Source: Schoenoplectus triqueter (Eukaryota; Streptophyta; Magnoliopsida; Poales; Cyperaceae). From it: a DNA stretch of 64,000 nt. The DNA lies in assembly GCA_964058805.1 (NCBI GenBank), contig CAXKVV010000271.1:1-64000 (forward strand), read 5' to 3'. A model generated the notes under the pieces. The model worked only from the letters and a program-made list of their open reading frames with translations, had not been told where the DNA came from and ran no database searches. The translations under genes and the position numbers were made by a program. Shown here one piece after another: positions 33,470 through 46,356 of this stretch (the first letter of the stretch is position 1; every line of letters begins with the position of its first letter).

Positions 33470-35281
33470 CAGATTTTTTTTATTTTAGTAAATAAAAAAA
33501 TAAATATAGGAAAGTGGTCAAATCATCTCCAACTTTTTCGCATATAATCAGACCCGAGTTTCAAACTCAAGTCCAGCTCCTTGGTCCGAGTTTGAAACTC
33601 GAATCCCGAAATATATATTATATTTTGAAAATTACAGGTGTCTGGACCGAGTTTAAAACTCGGTCTCAGCATCCTGCTATTATATAGCACATCCAGTACA
33701 TTTCTTTTTCATCTTCCTCCAGCTAACTATTTTTCTTCAAAATCGCAATTGTTACTGTTGTAAGAGATTCCAACTGAAAATTTATTTTTCCAGAGCCGAT
33801 CTATATTCACCACACTCATGTCATCAACGTTGTAATTTTTTTTCCTATTTGGACTATTAATTTTTGCTGTAAAATTAAAATACATTAACAGTAGGGTTCA
33901 TCGTTCATACTGTAGAGACGAAAATGTTGCTGATCAATGTGTATCACGGAGGTCAAATCTTGAAAACTTCAACCGGTACGGATTACGATATTTATGCCGA
34001 TTGCACATTTTCTGCCGACGAGGCAATCAATCTTCGTGACTTGAAGAGGCAGATTCATGCTGGTTTGGAGCTGCTTCCTAGCCAATTCAACATCAGCATT
34101 AGTGTACGGATCAACACTGCCCTAGCAGGTTCGGTTGTTTTTTTTACAGCTTATTTGGGGTTATTTCTGATGAAATTTGGGGAATGATTAAAACAACAGT
34201 TTCGTACAAATTACCTGTGTATAAAACACTGGAGCTAGTAGTTGAATTCGAACTAATATCCAGTTCTGATAACTATGATCCGACTATTATTCCTGGAAGT
34301 AGTATTCCAGTAATGGCTGAGTAAAGAACCTACTCCTGAGCTTGGGAGCATCAAGAAAGATGTGCACAACATCAATACGGGGGTCTCAATCGGTGGGGAA
34401 GAACTTACGATGTCATACCACTGAATTAGGGTAACAACAACTTCGATATTTACAACAAAAATGGACTTGTCGAGACAGTAATATTCTATACTTATATAAT
34501 TTTTTATTTAATTTTAAAATTTAAGTAATAATTTATAATTTCTATTTGAAATAATATGGACAAATGGGTGAAATGAAATATGAGGTTGAATTAGCGATGA
34601 CGGTAATTGGTAATTGTTGGTGTCATAAACCGTAATTGACCGGCATCCCATGGATTACTTGTTTGTTGTTTGTTCATTCAGAAGGCTGGATTACACTCAG
34701 TATGTTACTCCATATTATACCATTCAGTACTACATTAACACATGGTCTGATAATTGACGTAGTTATGACAATAAACGAGATTGGCCAATGTAAAAACCAA
34801 CAAAGGAAGGAGAATGAAGATACACATTTCAATGGTTATGGATGAAATGGAGGATCATATCAACAGACTGTCAACTCGAGGTCGAGCTCGTTCCAACAGA
34901 GCATGATTTAGATTATCAGTGTGTTTATGTTTTTTTGTTGTTATATTTACCAGAACAATTGGATTTTAATTGTTGTTGTAATATTTTAATTTGTTTGATA
35001 CTATTTTAGAATAATATATTAATCGTGCTTATATTTGGGTTTATAAAAAAATATTTTAATTTTTGATGTAATATTTTAGATCAATCTCCCAATGGAATAA
35101 GTGTCCAGACACCTCTAATTTTCAAAACGTAAAAAAAAATTCCCGGACCCGAGTTTCAAACTCGGGCCAGGGAGCTGAACCCGAGTTTAAAACTCGGATT
35201 TGGCTATGTCTACAAAAATTGAAGGCAATTTGGCCACTTTCCTATATTTGTTTTTTTATTTACTAAAATAAAAAAAATCTG
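33470..35281. mobile_element. Second MULE, 1.8-kb deletion derivative
   Basis: Ends are CAGATTTTTTTTATTTTAGT at both tips, with inverted-repeat pairing through AAATATAGGAAAGTGG and on for about 100 bp. Target duplications GAAAGTGAG (33461-33469) and GAAAATGAG (35282-35290) differ at one base. Each end carries palindromes of the type CCGAGTTTGAAACTCGG (about 33550-33680 and 35150-35200). The interior holds remnants of only the two ends of a transposase gene. Confidence 0.92.
33924..34906 (+). pseudogene. Internally deleted MULE transposase
   Basis: An ATG at 33924 opens MLLINVYHGGQILKTSTGTD and a segment with LRDLKRQIHAGLELLPSQFN, the PB1-like N-terminal domain of many MULE transposases, followed by decayed continuation (KLPVYKTLELVVEFELI near 34215). 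A C-terminal tail SMVMDEMEDHINRLSTRGRA-RSNRA ends at about 34906 and matches the RRMVMDEMEGRIRGRGR tail of the large MULE. The zinc-binding, DDE and SWIM regions are absent, so the element depends on an autonomous relative. Confidence 0.7.
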
Positions 35282-35290
35282 GAAAATGAG

Positions 35291-37466
35291 GGTTGTGCCG
35301 ATAACTATGAGCGAATCAATAGATGATCCAGGATAGAGAAATATGGAAAAAAAAAAGGATTTGAGGGTATTTGAGGCATTAACTAAGTTATTTTATTTTT
35401 GAATTATACATAAAAGGTGTTAGAGGCAAATATTAAAATTAAACTGAGTTTGGAGTGGTATTTTTCTAAATTTAAAATTTGAAATGACATTTTTCTAATT
35501 TCTAAACTTTAGAGTGACATATAAATAATCTTTTCTTAAACTTTCGTTTATTTAAGTGGTTACCTGTGAAGAGCAAAGCCAAGAAAATGTAACCTTGGGT
35601 TCAATTCATGCCTCCTAATACAGGTTTCACAACTGGCAATTGTAAAACAACTAATAATATACATAGTTTGGATTAATCTTGGTAGTGCGCGAGCTTCATA
35701 GTATTACGTATATACCAATATACCATACATTAAATAGTACCAGTATTTTTTTAAAAAAAGAAAATTTAAACAGTACCAGTTTAAAAAAATGGTACTGTAC
35801 CAATTATGTATTGTAACCTCCCTAACATGCAAGTACGGGAGTCATATTCTAAAAAGGTAATTTTTTTTCTAGAAAACGTTTCTTTTAAGCTCAATATTTG
35901 CAAGGTCTCTTAATCAGAACATGGCTACAGCGCCTAATTTAACTCCTTACTAAAGCAATGATAGCTATATATTGTAGCTATTTGTCCATCCACATCTATA
36001 GCGACACGAATGGGATGTCTAATTAAAATTTTAAGTACAGTGAGGATGAAAACAAATACAGATGTGAAAGGTTTTGTTCTGATAATTGTCACAGTCATGC
36101 CACAGGTTTGTTCATGTACAGGCAGAGCATGCGCATGCAAGAGATGCGCGATTACCTTCTGGCGAAGAAACATCACAAGTGTTCAATCTAATCAATTTGC
36201 AATTGTTGCTAAATTGATTTATGTGGAAACGTTACATCGATGCATGCATATTGTGGCCTTACATTTTAAACACTTTTTAATCAGTTACTGTGAGCACTTC
36301 AATCGTTATCTTCTTTTGAAGATTTTTTGTGGTCCTGTTTCTTAAGCAAAACCTTTGATTAATATGCTACTCTTCAATTAGGTAAACTAAATTACGCTGA
36401 TGGAGTAGCAATTGATTATAGATAGCGTTGTGTGCTAAACCTTACAGGTGAAAACAATACAAATTTAAAATGTCATAAGCTAGTGCAAGCGTTCCTTTTG
36501 TCACTTATATGCAATATATATAAACAATGCTAGATGGTATCAGAGCAGACAATTAGCATTTACTGTATATAGTACGATTTCAATTAGGAACCTATTTGCT
36601 ATTTTCATCACTAGTTTCTTTATATTAGATATGTTTCTTACTTAAAACCATCTGGTGGTTATCACTTTATGGGCAATAAATGACGAGACAACCACCTCCA
36701 CTTACAAAATGGTTAAAGATAAGAGTTTTATCCCTAGCTAGCTGGCTTTTTAGTAAACACCGTAGAACCGGCCGTCCCTCTATATCTACATGTTGGCTAT
36801 TTTATTGTAGAAGAAAATTGTATCTTGCCAACTTTTTGATTAGGGGTATCACATCAAAAAAAGAACTGCAATCATATGCGAAGATAGGAAAGAGCGAACC
36901 ACAAGCAGATCACTATATTTTTCTTCTGACAATCAATCAAATGATGATAGGACTCAGATATTTCCATGCAAACACCAACTTTGTATAGACAAGCACAAGA
37001 GCATTAGAGCAATATATTTGATCAGAAATCTTTTTTTTTTTAAACCGTCATTACTTTCGCAGCCACTATATAGTTCCGCTTCTGATAGAAATGCTAAATA
37101 AAGTCTGTAAAAGATCTTTAAAAGATAATACATGTCGGGGCTAATGACCGTGAGCTTTATTGCCAAAAAAATAAAAGATAAAAATATATTACTAAATATA
37201 ATATATAATTTTGTCCACCCTTAATTGCCTTCTTATAATTCCACAAAACTTTTCGATTGCCGGTTCATATTTTACAATATGCTCCACATTCTTTCTTTTC
37301 CATATGGACCATATCTATTTATTGATACATCACTACCATAATCTAGCTACAAGAGCACCTTATACAACAAGCATTAAAACAAAGAAAAAAACTAAATAGC
37401 TGGTGGTCTCGTACAGTGGTACCTTAATACTTTTCATATGTATTTTCATATTTTTTATTTGCAGAA
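35291..37466. other. Gene-free stretch
   Basis: AT-rich, with short open frames but no recognisable product, RNA or terminal repeats. Confidence 0.5.
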
Positions 37467-38501
37467 TCATTCTAGGAAACGACGGTGCTCTGATTCCTGG
37501 CGTTGGAGGCGGAGATTGTCATGTTGTTTCTTGATGAAGTTCTCGACGCGTCTGAAGAGATCATCATGGGCCACAACCAACACATCTCTTGTTCTCCAGC
37601 CTGTATCTCCTTTGCTCGCTTTCTCTTCCACTTTCTGGTAATGTGCTGCTGGTTCTTCTCTTCCATTCTTGTATGTAGCCGATTTCTTCAGGTCTGGCTT
37701 CATTCTAGCCTGTCATTTACCAAGCTTCGTGATTCACCATGTAATTATCATGAAATAAGTGAATATTATTTTTCTTACAAAGGCAGGGAGACATTAATAT
37801 GTTGGGATTGCAACGTTGTAAGCAGGATCTGACTTTACAATGCTAGTAAGAGATGATCTTAAACAAATTAAGATCGTAAAGTAATATATGTACTGGACCA
37901 CTGGTACACTCGTTGAGAAAATAATTAAGATCATGTTTCATGTCTTGATATATCATAATTTGTATTGAGCTGTTATTTTTTTTCATAATAATCAAATTAC
38001 ATGCACAAGTACCTCATCTGCACTATGAAGACGCTGTTGGCTCCTCTCCCATGTGTCACTTTTCTTGAGTAACCGCTTCCTCACTGTAGCGGTTGAAAAC
38101 CGCGTCATGATTGTGTTCCATGTGTCATCCATGCTTTCCTCCTCCATCACCTTCTTATCTTTGTCGGCAACAGTATTTACATATGTTACTTCCTTCTCTA
38201 TTGGCTCTGGCTCAGCAGGAGTGGATGGATACTCATGCCACCTATCTGAAGAATTGGATGCAAGTATCAGGTGGGCCAAGTCAGTTTGTGAGCTCAAGTG
38301 GTTTGGATAACTTGATGAAGAAAGCTTGTATACTGAGAAGACGATGGCGTTGGCTGCAAACCAGAGAACAAGGGGAGAGTAGCGGAGAAAGAAGAGAAAT
38401 GAGAAGGTGGCGATGCACAGTATCGCCCAGTAGATTGTTTTGAAAGAAGAGGAAATGAGTCTGTGGGGTTTTGAGGTTATTAGAGTGGATAGAGTTTCCA
38501 T
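37467..38501 (-). CDS. DUF4408/DUF761 domain protein
   Basis: Two exons: 38501-38013 (donor GAG/GTACTT) and 37709-37467 (acceptor GACAG/GCT, weak tract), both phase 0, giving about 243 residues. The N-terminus has two hydrophobic helices (TIYWAILCIATFSFLFFLRY and SPLVLWFAANAIVFSVY), the DUF4408 membrane segment. The middle is polar with SMDDTWNTIM and KRLLKKSDTWE. The C-terminus HDDLFRRVENFIKKQHDNLR then LQRQES is the DUF761 motif. Plant proteins of this type are of unknown biochemical function, and some are called cotton-fibre-like proteins. The exon 2 acceptor is the least certain part; an additional small exon cannot be excluded. Confidence 0.75.
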
Positions 38502-39196
38502 GAATGAAAAATGGAAGGGGAGGATATAGCAGAAGCTGTGACAGGGGTTGCAATTCTATATTTTTCCTTGTATATAAAGGCTGGAAAGTCGGACAGGGAA
38601 AAGACGAGAGACTGGACGTAAAATGAAAACGAAGCACATATTATCTAATTCGTATTTGATATGTATTATAATTAACAACATGAAAATACACACGTTAATT
38701 TTTAATACGTTAATTTTTTAAATATATCACATTATTATTTTTCTCTATTATTAATTTTATTTAAATATTTTTATCTATAATGATTCATATATAATTTTTA
38801 TCTTTCTTTCTTTATTTAAATAAATAGATGTGATAAAGATGAAATTTAATTCTTAGCATGATGTAAACTTTTTAATACTATTATGTGACGATTATCACAT
38901 TTAATTATATTATTATTATTATTATTATTATATACATCTTTAATATTTACAAAAAAAATACGTTCAAAATTTTGAATTATTTATTTAGGAAGTTTAACGA
39001 AACGTACTAGAGTTACAGCAAAATATTTGATTCTACCGTAATTTTCATTTTTTTTTTCTTGAAAGTATGGATTTCGGTTAGCAAAATCTATACTGCCTAA
39101 CTTATAATTAATGACAAAAATAAATGAGGTATAACTCTTGCTGATCGATCACTGATTCACTTCATCAATAGAAGATCAAGAAAAATAATAATTCTC
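38502..39196. other. Upstream region of the DUF4408/DUF761 gene
   Basis: Pyrimidine-rich leader-like sequence near 38500-38640 on the minus strand, then AT-rich DNA with an ATT run at about 38911-38930. Nothing else seen. Confidence 0.4.
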
Positions 39197-39490
39197 ATGG
39201 ATCACATCAATTTTGATAGAACCTCAAGAAAGAATAGTCTGAACATGTATACACCACAGAAAAACAATATTAATAACTGTTTCAAAAAGCGATCAATAAC
39301 GGTTGTGCTACTGTTACTGATGGCACAAAGGTTGAGTTGCCTAAGAGACATGACAAAAGCCGAAGCTAGGACCTTTGCAAGGTTATGGCACAATCTCCGG
39401 AAATTGATCACGAGCTCAGACGGTAAAATAAAGAATAACCGAGAATTGAATTATGAATTCGATGATGATCTACGATTCAACAAGCACTAA
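39197..39490 (+). CDS. Small hypothetical protein, 97 residues
   Basis: An ATG-started frame with a short hydrophobic stretch (SITVVLLLLMAQ) followed by a basic segment (MTKAEARTFARLWHNLRKLI) and an acidic end. No family was recognised. It stands alone, with no intron or promoter evidence, and may be a chance frame. Confidence 0.2.
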   Translation: MDHINFDRTSRKNSLNMYTPQKNNINNCFKKRSITVVLLLLMAQRLSCLRDMTKAEARTFARLWHNLRKLITSSDGKIKNNRELNYEFDDDLRFNKH

Positions 39491-39539
39491 TCCCACCGTA
39501 CGTAATTAGTCGTGAATGTTAAAAGAAAATAAAAATAAA

Positions 39540-39945
39540 ATAAAGGCCTCGATAAGCCCAAAAACCCAAAACAAGAATAAAAATCTTTATAGGCCCGAAA
39601 ACTCAAAATCAAAATAAAGACATCAGTAGACTCGAAAAAACAAAACCAGAATAAAGTCTCTATAGGTCTGAAAACTAAAAAATAGAATAATGTCTCAGTA
39701 GGCCCGAAAATCCAAAAATAGAATAAAATCCTCAATAGGCCCAAAAACCAAAAAATAGAATAAAAACCTCAGTAAGCCCGGAAACCCAAAAATAAAATAA
39801 AAGCCTCTGTAGGCATGAAAACTAAAAAATAGAATAAAGACCTCAATAAGCCGAAAAACTCAAAAATAGAATAAAAATCTCAATAGGCCAAAAAAACAAC
39901 AAAAATAGAATAAGACATCAGTAAATTCAAAAACCAAAAAAATAG
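39540..39945. repeat. Minisatellite with a unit of about 36 bp
   Basis: About eleven diverged copies of a unit resembling GGCCCGAAAACCCAAAAATA followed by GAATAAAGNCTCAATA. Copies vary in length by a few bases. The open frame on the minus strand across it is a product of the repeat. Confidence 0.85.
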
Positions 39946-40626
39946 AGAATGAAATCAATCAAGACCAAAGCCATGCGAACTTAAAGGCAATAGTTTTGGT
40001 GTTTGAGCTCATAGCACAAATACTATTGGGTTTATCCATTTAATACAAAATAAATACAAAAATGGACAAGGTTTGCAGTTTATCTCTTAAAGTATCTGTA
40101 TTGTCCAATGAGAAAAGTTGCACATCATGATCAAATACGGTGAAAACTAAAGAATAGATCGAGCAAATTGGTGGTTATCCATAGTCACTTTTGAGGGCAC
40201 AAAATATTAAAAAAACTCTCATACATATTAATAATAAAAAATAACTCCTAAAAAAAGGAGACAAAAAAATATATATAAGAATAAAGACTATAAGTATAAA
40301 ATATCAAAAATATTTTCTATATTTTCTAATATTTTTTTTTCTAAAAAGTTATCATCTTTGTCCTCGACACCAAGTGTGTTATACAAAGCCAAATTGGATG
40401 CATCCATCCGTAAAAATATCACACGCCCCAAGGAATGATCTATTGTAATCCCAAATAGATCACGGAGGGGTCGGATTAAAGGATTTATACGTTTACCTAA
40501 CATTTTGTGTTACACAAAATGGTTTATTTAAAGAAGTAATTTAGATAATGGAGAGCAAACCTACCCGATGAAAGTTTATCTCACAAGGATGTGAGATAGA
40601 TTTTTGAGGGTAGGATATCCACTAAA

Positions 40627-41155
40627 CAAATTCAGCGGAGATGAGCGACAGTGAGTTTCCACTTTCGCACACTAATGTGCATAAATTAGGGGAGTGTATG
40701 TGTGCTTCTAGAATGAAAATGACAAATACATACGAAGCACTCAGAAAATATTTTTGTCAATTAAATTCATAATCCAATTGATACTGATAAGTTTATCTAT
40801 CAGTAATAAAATGATAAATAGGTTTGTCTTGTATCTGGCCTGGAGGTCAATACAGGATAGGTTCGGTATCCGTAAAATATCATCTTCACCAAATAAATTG
40901 AGAGGAGACTAGCTATGATGAGTTTCCAATTTAGCACTTAAAGTGCACAAATAAAGAGAGAATGTATGAACTTCCACTTATAAATTGTATATATATAAAG
41001 TATTCACAAAATGGTGTTGTCAATTGAATGCGTAATTCAATTGACACTGACAAGTTTATCTATCAGTAATAAAAAGGATAAACGAGTTTACTCTATACTT
41101 GACCTAGAGGTCAATACAGATAGGATCAATATCCTTAAATGCCATGTTCCCACAA
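40627..41155. repeat. Diverged tandem duplication, unit about 270 bp
   Basis: Two consecutive blocks share, in order, GAGTTTCCA, TAGTGCACA-like, GTGTATG/GAATGTATG, TTGTCAATT, AATCCAATTGATACTGATAA / AATTCAATTGACACTGACAA, GTTTATCTATCAGTAATAAA and GAGGTCAATACAG. First block about 40627-40890, second about 40891-41155. Confidence 0.8.
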
Positions 41156-44100
41156 CACAAAGCTGCATCAAAAGGTATTGATCAGAAGAGACACTGATCG
41201 AACAACATATGCAAGCAAGCAAACGACGAGCATACTACAAATAAAGAAAGGAAAAGACAAAATTTCATTGAAGATCAGACAAGAGCGGAGTATTCTGTTG
41301 AAAGTATGAAAAGAAGAATTGATGTGAGTCTCAATGAAAAATTCTCAGGTAAGCAAGCCGCCGGAAGAAGACACAAGAAGACGAAGAATGAAAAAAATAA
41401 AAAGAAGAGAAAAAATAGAAAAAAATAGAGAAAAAGAAGTTAGAGTTGAAACTTATTAGAGCAGAGGTGCTTTGTCGAGGATCCTGTCAGATGAAGAACT
41501 CAAGCCGAAATCTCTTCAAACAAAACTCTAATCGAAGATTACTTCGGTAAGGAGTTGGAGATCTAAGTCCAAAAACTGACAGAACGCTTCGAGCTCATGA
41601 CTTAGAAGGTCGGATAAGACGTACAAGCTTAAGCCCATCCTTCGATAATTATAGGACCTAACATGAGTTGACATAGTGCTTCAGACTAAAAAATATTATG
41701 AGCACTGTATCTTTTGTCAAAGACAGCTTTGTTGGAGTAAAGTAAATCAGAGGCTTTTGCGATGAAGAAATGAAGCTGAAACATTTTTTAGATGAAGGCA
41801 TTTAGACAAAGGACTCTACATTAGAAGATTCAAATCCGAAAACTTCTACAAAATAAGAAAAAGTATTAACTTCGAAGACACCAAAGCAGGTCATTTAATT
41901 CTCAAAGTGTTCAGGATCCGCTTTGGTGGATAGCTCTTTGTTCACCCCAGAAAATTCAGAGAATTAAAAAAAAAGCAGCTCGAGCCAATAAATTTGAAAA
42001 TTTAAAGAGAAATTTTGAAAGTTTGAAAAGTCTTAATTCAAGTCCAGAAGCACCAAGAAAAAAAGAAGAATTCATAGAAATGCTAAAAAATTAAATTCTT
42101 AAGAAAAAATTAAATTCTGAGATCATAAATTTTATAGGAAAATTTAAAATTCTCTATAAAATTCTGAGAATTTTCATATATTACTTAATATTTTTAGAGT
42201 TATAAAAGTCAAAGAAATTCTAAATTATTAATTAATATAATAAAAAATAAATTGATCAAGCGTTTAAAAATTAATTGATGCTTAATTAAGAGGAAAAATG
42301 ATAAATAAAAATTACCATAATTTTTTTTATATTTTATGAAAATTTTAGTGCAATTTGGATTAATAGATCTTTGAAAAATAATTTAAAAGCAAAAGAAAAA
42401 TAAAAATGGAGAGGGGCCAAATTTGAATTTTCCCGATTGCTACTGTAACATGCTACAGTAATCCAATTTTCTTCCCTACCTCAAAATTGAAAATGGAGAT
42501 CGTGGTCCCGTGCGATGAAAATCCACGTATTATATATCGTTGGAAAGAGCATTGAGAGAAGAACACAAAGAAACAAACAACTCGTTAAATGGTTGAGCGT
42601 TTTCGGAGAAAATTGAAGGATAAGTTTATGTTCCAAAATTGAAATCGAGCAATTTGAGCAATAATTGATCAAATTGACGCTTCAAACACCTTCTCCATGG
42701 TCACAAGAGATTGTTTGAGGGCATATTTAAATTTCAAAAATTTCAAATTGATGAGACCATGAACTCTCAAATTGGATCCAAAATTGAGTTACTCTAACTC
42801 TATACCAAAGCATTATATTGAATAAATAAATATTATAGATCAATTCTAGAAGTCAATTAGATGCTAATCAAGCATTGAAACACAAAGAAATTATGAAGAA
42901 ATGAAGGAGAACGAATATGGACTTGAAATCAGATTTGAAGGCAAAAATGGGTTTCGGGTGTATAATTGGGATCCGGCAAGGGATAAGACATAGGAAGGGA
43001 GTTGCAAGAGCATTTTTGAGGCTCTAGAATATTCTAGAACTTTATAAAATCATCTGTTGACCAAGTTGTGGTTGGTAATGGTTAATTTATAAATTTTCAG
43101 CAAATAAAATAATCTTCACTTGTGCTCTCAGCTGTTAGAACATATTTAAAATACTTAGAACTAGTCTAATGCATCATAAAATGTTCAAAAGAATATAGAA
43201 AGATGAATGAAAGGAGTTAGTGCATGAATGAGTCAAAAAAAAGTTAAACCGATCTCAAACACCCATCTACTACCCTATAAGCCTATTTAAACTCCTCTCC
43301 TCCTCCAAACATAAAAAAACACAACATATTGCAAGCTGAATGCTAATCTAAAATGTTGTCAAAACCAATTCAAATTCAAATTAAACACAAAACAAAATTC
43401 AATCTATGAATTATGATCAAAATCAAACTCAAAGATATAAGATTTAAACAATTTTTCTTTTACTCAAGTTACAAATTAGGTATAGTTTGATCTCTATCCT
43501 ATAAATATAGATATCATGAATGTATTGCAGCTTGTAATTATGATTTGTGCAATAAAGGTGAAATTTTGATGTACAATATCAATTTTTTTATTTTCTTTGA
43601 TGTTTTTAAGTTGCAATTCAATCTTCTTCATTTTTTTTCTTTTCTTTGGGCTCAAATCTATATACAAATATTATTGAATATTAGATAGAGACAAAATGAT
43701 GTATTTAAACCATTTAAGATTAATAAATCCCTTATAAACGCAAAATCAGTCCTAAAATGGCTGAAAATATAATAAAAAGAAAAAAAGATGAGATATTCTC
43801 TAAATCTTACAAAACTTTCAAATCTCATAGAAATAAGTCTTATGAGTCTATAGATACTGATTTTATATTTTTTTATTTTTTTGTAAAAAATTAAAGCATT
43901 TTTAAATCTGAAAAATAGCAAATTGTGATAATATTTTTTCCTCTTTTCCCCCTGATCAGATTCAAAAATAAAAAATCATATCTCTGCTACTCTGATTTGA
44001 TTTAAATTTTCCTAATAATCTAGTTATAATGCATCTCTCTGTATTTTTTCATAATTTTTGAAGCTTTAGATCTATTTTTAAAGTAATTTTGAAATAGCAA

Positions 44101-45741
44101 TCAGATTCAAGGGCTTGAGCTGGAACCATTTTCTTTCTTTGTCTCGCACTTTTTTTTCTTATTTTCTTGAATAAAATATACATGTTTAAGATTATTAATA
44201 CATATTTAATATATGAAATCATATCCTGTAAATATTTGAGAATATTTGAAACTACATTCGTATTTTTGGAACTACATTCGTATTTGAAATCATATCCTAT
44301 AAATATTCGAGGTTGTCTTGTATAACCAGCCCAACGTGTTACGTTCGATAAACCGGTTGGTCCATGGGGCCCCTTGGTCTGTATATACATTACGCACCTT
44401 CGCCTGTCATTCATTCACTGACCTCGTCATTTGACGGGTTCGGCAGTGCCACGAGTATTTTTCTTTGATCAATATTACATTATTTATTACTCAGTATATG
44501 ATTTGATTCCAAATTTAATTGAACGATTAGGATTGAAATGAATTTTAGTGTTTAGTGTGTGCGATCATATTCGAGTATAGATTCTATTCTATTTTGTTCT
44601 ATTATTTTATTTAGACAGCTTATTTAAGATCTCAATATGTCTGAAAGGGCTTTCTTCTTTGACCCTTGATTGGTACAGAGAAAGTCGGGAGCTCTCCTTT
44701 GGCCCCTGGTTGGTACAAAGAGTCTATCATTCGTTATTATATTTTATTTTATCATTTCACCAATAGTTATCTCCTTTTGGCGATATGTCAACTGAAGTCA
44801 TACTCTAATATGTTTGTTATTTTTACTGTGAGGTAGATTACCAGATTCAGCAGATCAGAGTACGTGTTTTATAGCCGTTCACTCTGATAGGGCATTATCG
44901 CCCCAAGAGCTCAAATTACTATTTATGTGGCATTGTCTCCTCATAAACATAAAGTCCTAAGTTAGTAAGTTGGGCCTTAGTTGTGCTCGCTTAGGCAAGA
45001 CTCAATTTAGTAAGTTGGGCGCTCTTGAGATGAATCTAGTAAATTTACAAACCGGGAAATTCATTACGAGAGTTTTTTTCTCATATTTTATATTATATTA
45101 TATACTTCCATAAATTTTCTATTTTGGGTTTTCTTGTCATTACATATCACCACATTTTAGGTATTTTAAGAAGATTGCACGTGTATTTCCAAAAGTTGAA
45201 TATATATATATATAAGTAGTTATAAAAACTGCATTTGAAACACCAGTATCGGTATTTGGGTCTAATCTAGAAAAGAAGATCCAATATTCAGGTTGGATCT
45301 AAATTCGTACTGAGTAATTTTTAAATTATTCATATTTTCACGGTGGTTGTGGGATCCAGATTTATAGGTATGAGATTTTTTTTGAAGAGAGTGTTAGCAG
45401 CAGTCATGCGTGATGACAGAGGTACTTCGCCGCATCAGCATTGTGAGGTGGGTAGTTTTGGATATGACTCCATGTGTTATCGATTTTTTAGTTTTCTTTC
45501 TTTTGGACTTTATTTGAGAGATTTTGATGCTCATTCTGATGAAATCAGCCCCCTGTCGATGTAGGCGTTGTATTTACACTGTTGTTTTGGACTGTATATT
45601 GTCTTATACTTATTTTTATTATTGTTTTACTTATTCTGTGATTTATGTATTTTATTCATTTAGCCTTTCGTACGTACGTCTTGTCGTGCGTACATGGCGG
45701 GATTAAACACTCCTAATCTGTTTTAATTATTTTGGGATGTG
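41156..45741. other. Long repetitive or gene-free stretch
   Basis: Purine-rich decayed sequence (41160-43300), then AT-rich DNA. The stretch from about 44330 (GTTACGTTCGATAAACCGG) to 45700 looks like a decayed LTR or leader of a retroelement, but no paired LTR, primer-binding site or polyprotein was found. A 19-bp phrase GAACTACATTCGTATTT is repeated at about 44250-44290. Confidence 0.35.
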
Positions 45742-45794
<53 letters not shown>

Positions 45795-46025
45795 GGTGTG
45801 CTAATGTGCTTTATAAAGCATAAAATTCTTCAAAAAAAATAGTAAAAAAATTTCAAAAAATATATAATTTGATCACCAAGGATATTTTGATATGAAAATC
45901 ATATTTAACGGTTGGATCATTCATTTCAATTTTAAAACATGAGATATAAACGTGAAGTACGAAATATTTTGTGCTTTATAAAGCACATTAGCAAATCTCT
46001 CTCTCTCTCTATATATATATATATA
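45742..46025. mobile_element. MITE whose inverted repeat includes TA/GA microsatellites
   Basis: The left side is TA repeats, GA repeats, then GTGCTAATGTGCTTTATAAA; the right side is TTTATAAAGCACATTAGC, then CT repeats and TA repeats. The microsatellites are thus mirror images as part of the inverted repeat. The unique core is about 205 bp. It resembles the TA-associated element at 15076 in its GTGCTTT...AAAGCAC ends. Confidence 0.8.
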
Positions 46026-46030
46026 ATAAA

Positions 46031-46356
46031 GAAACCATGAGATTAACTCAAAAAGTATATCAAATCATCTCCAAATTTTAATTTATCATGCTCATTACAT
46101 TCTTTATATAAAAATCTTGTGGGATACAAAAATTTAAAGTGTTTTGAGATTTTTAAGTTATAGTTTTTAATTTTTAAAAATTATCTCTTAAAATAATAAT
46201 AAAATATTTAATGTTTGAATATCATTTTTAAAAATGAAAAATGATGACTTAAAAAAATCAAAACACTCTAAATTTTTTTCCATCCCACAAAATTTTCATA
46301 TAAGATTTTTGAGTTAAATTCACAGAAGGCCTGCGTGAGGTTAAATTCATGGTATC
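46031..46356. mobile_element. Foldback MITE B, copy 3
   Basis: Starts GAAACCATGAGATTAACTCA next to the TA run, shares the TATATCAAATCATCTCCAAA and TTTATCATGCTCATTACATT blocks with copies 1 and 2, and ends TTAAATTCATGGTATC before another TATATATA run. Confidence 0.75.

Noticed and set aside
39487..39744. Phenylalanine-rich 85-residue frame on minus
   Set aside because: It is generated by the 36-bp minisatellite.
44330..45720. LTR retrotransposon
   Set aside because: Promoter-like and leader-like sequence is suggestive, but no second LTR, primer-binding site, polypurine tract or gag-pol remnant could be found.
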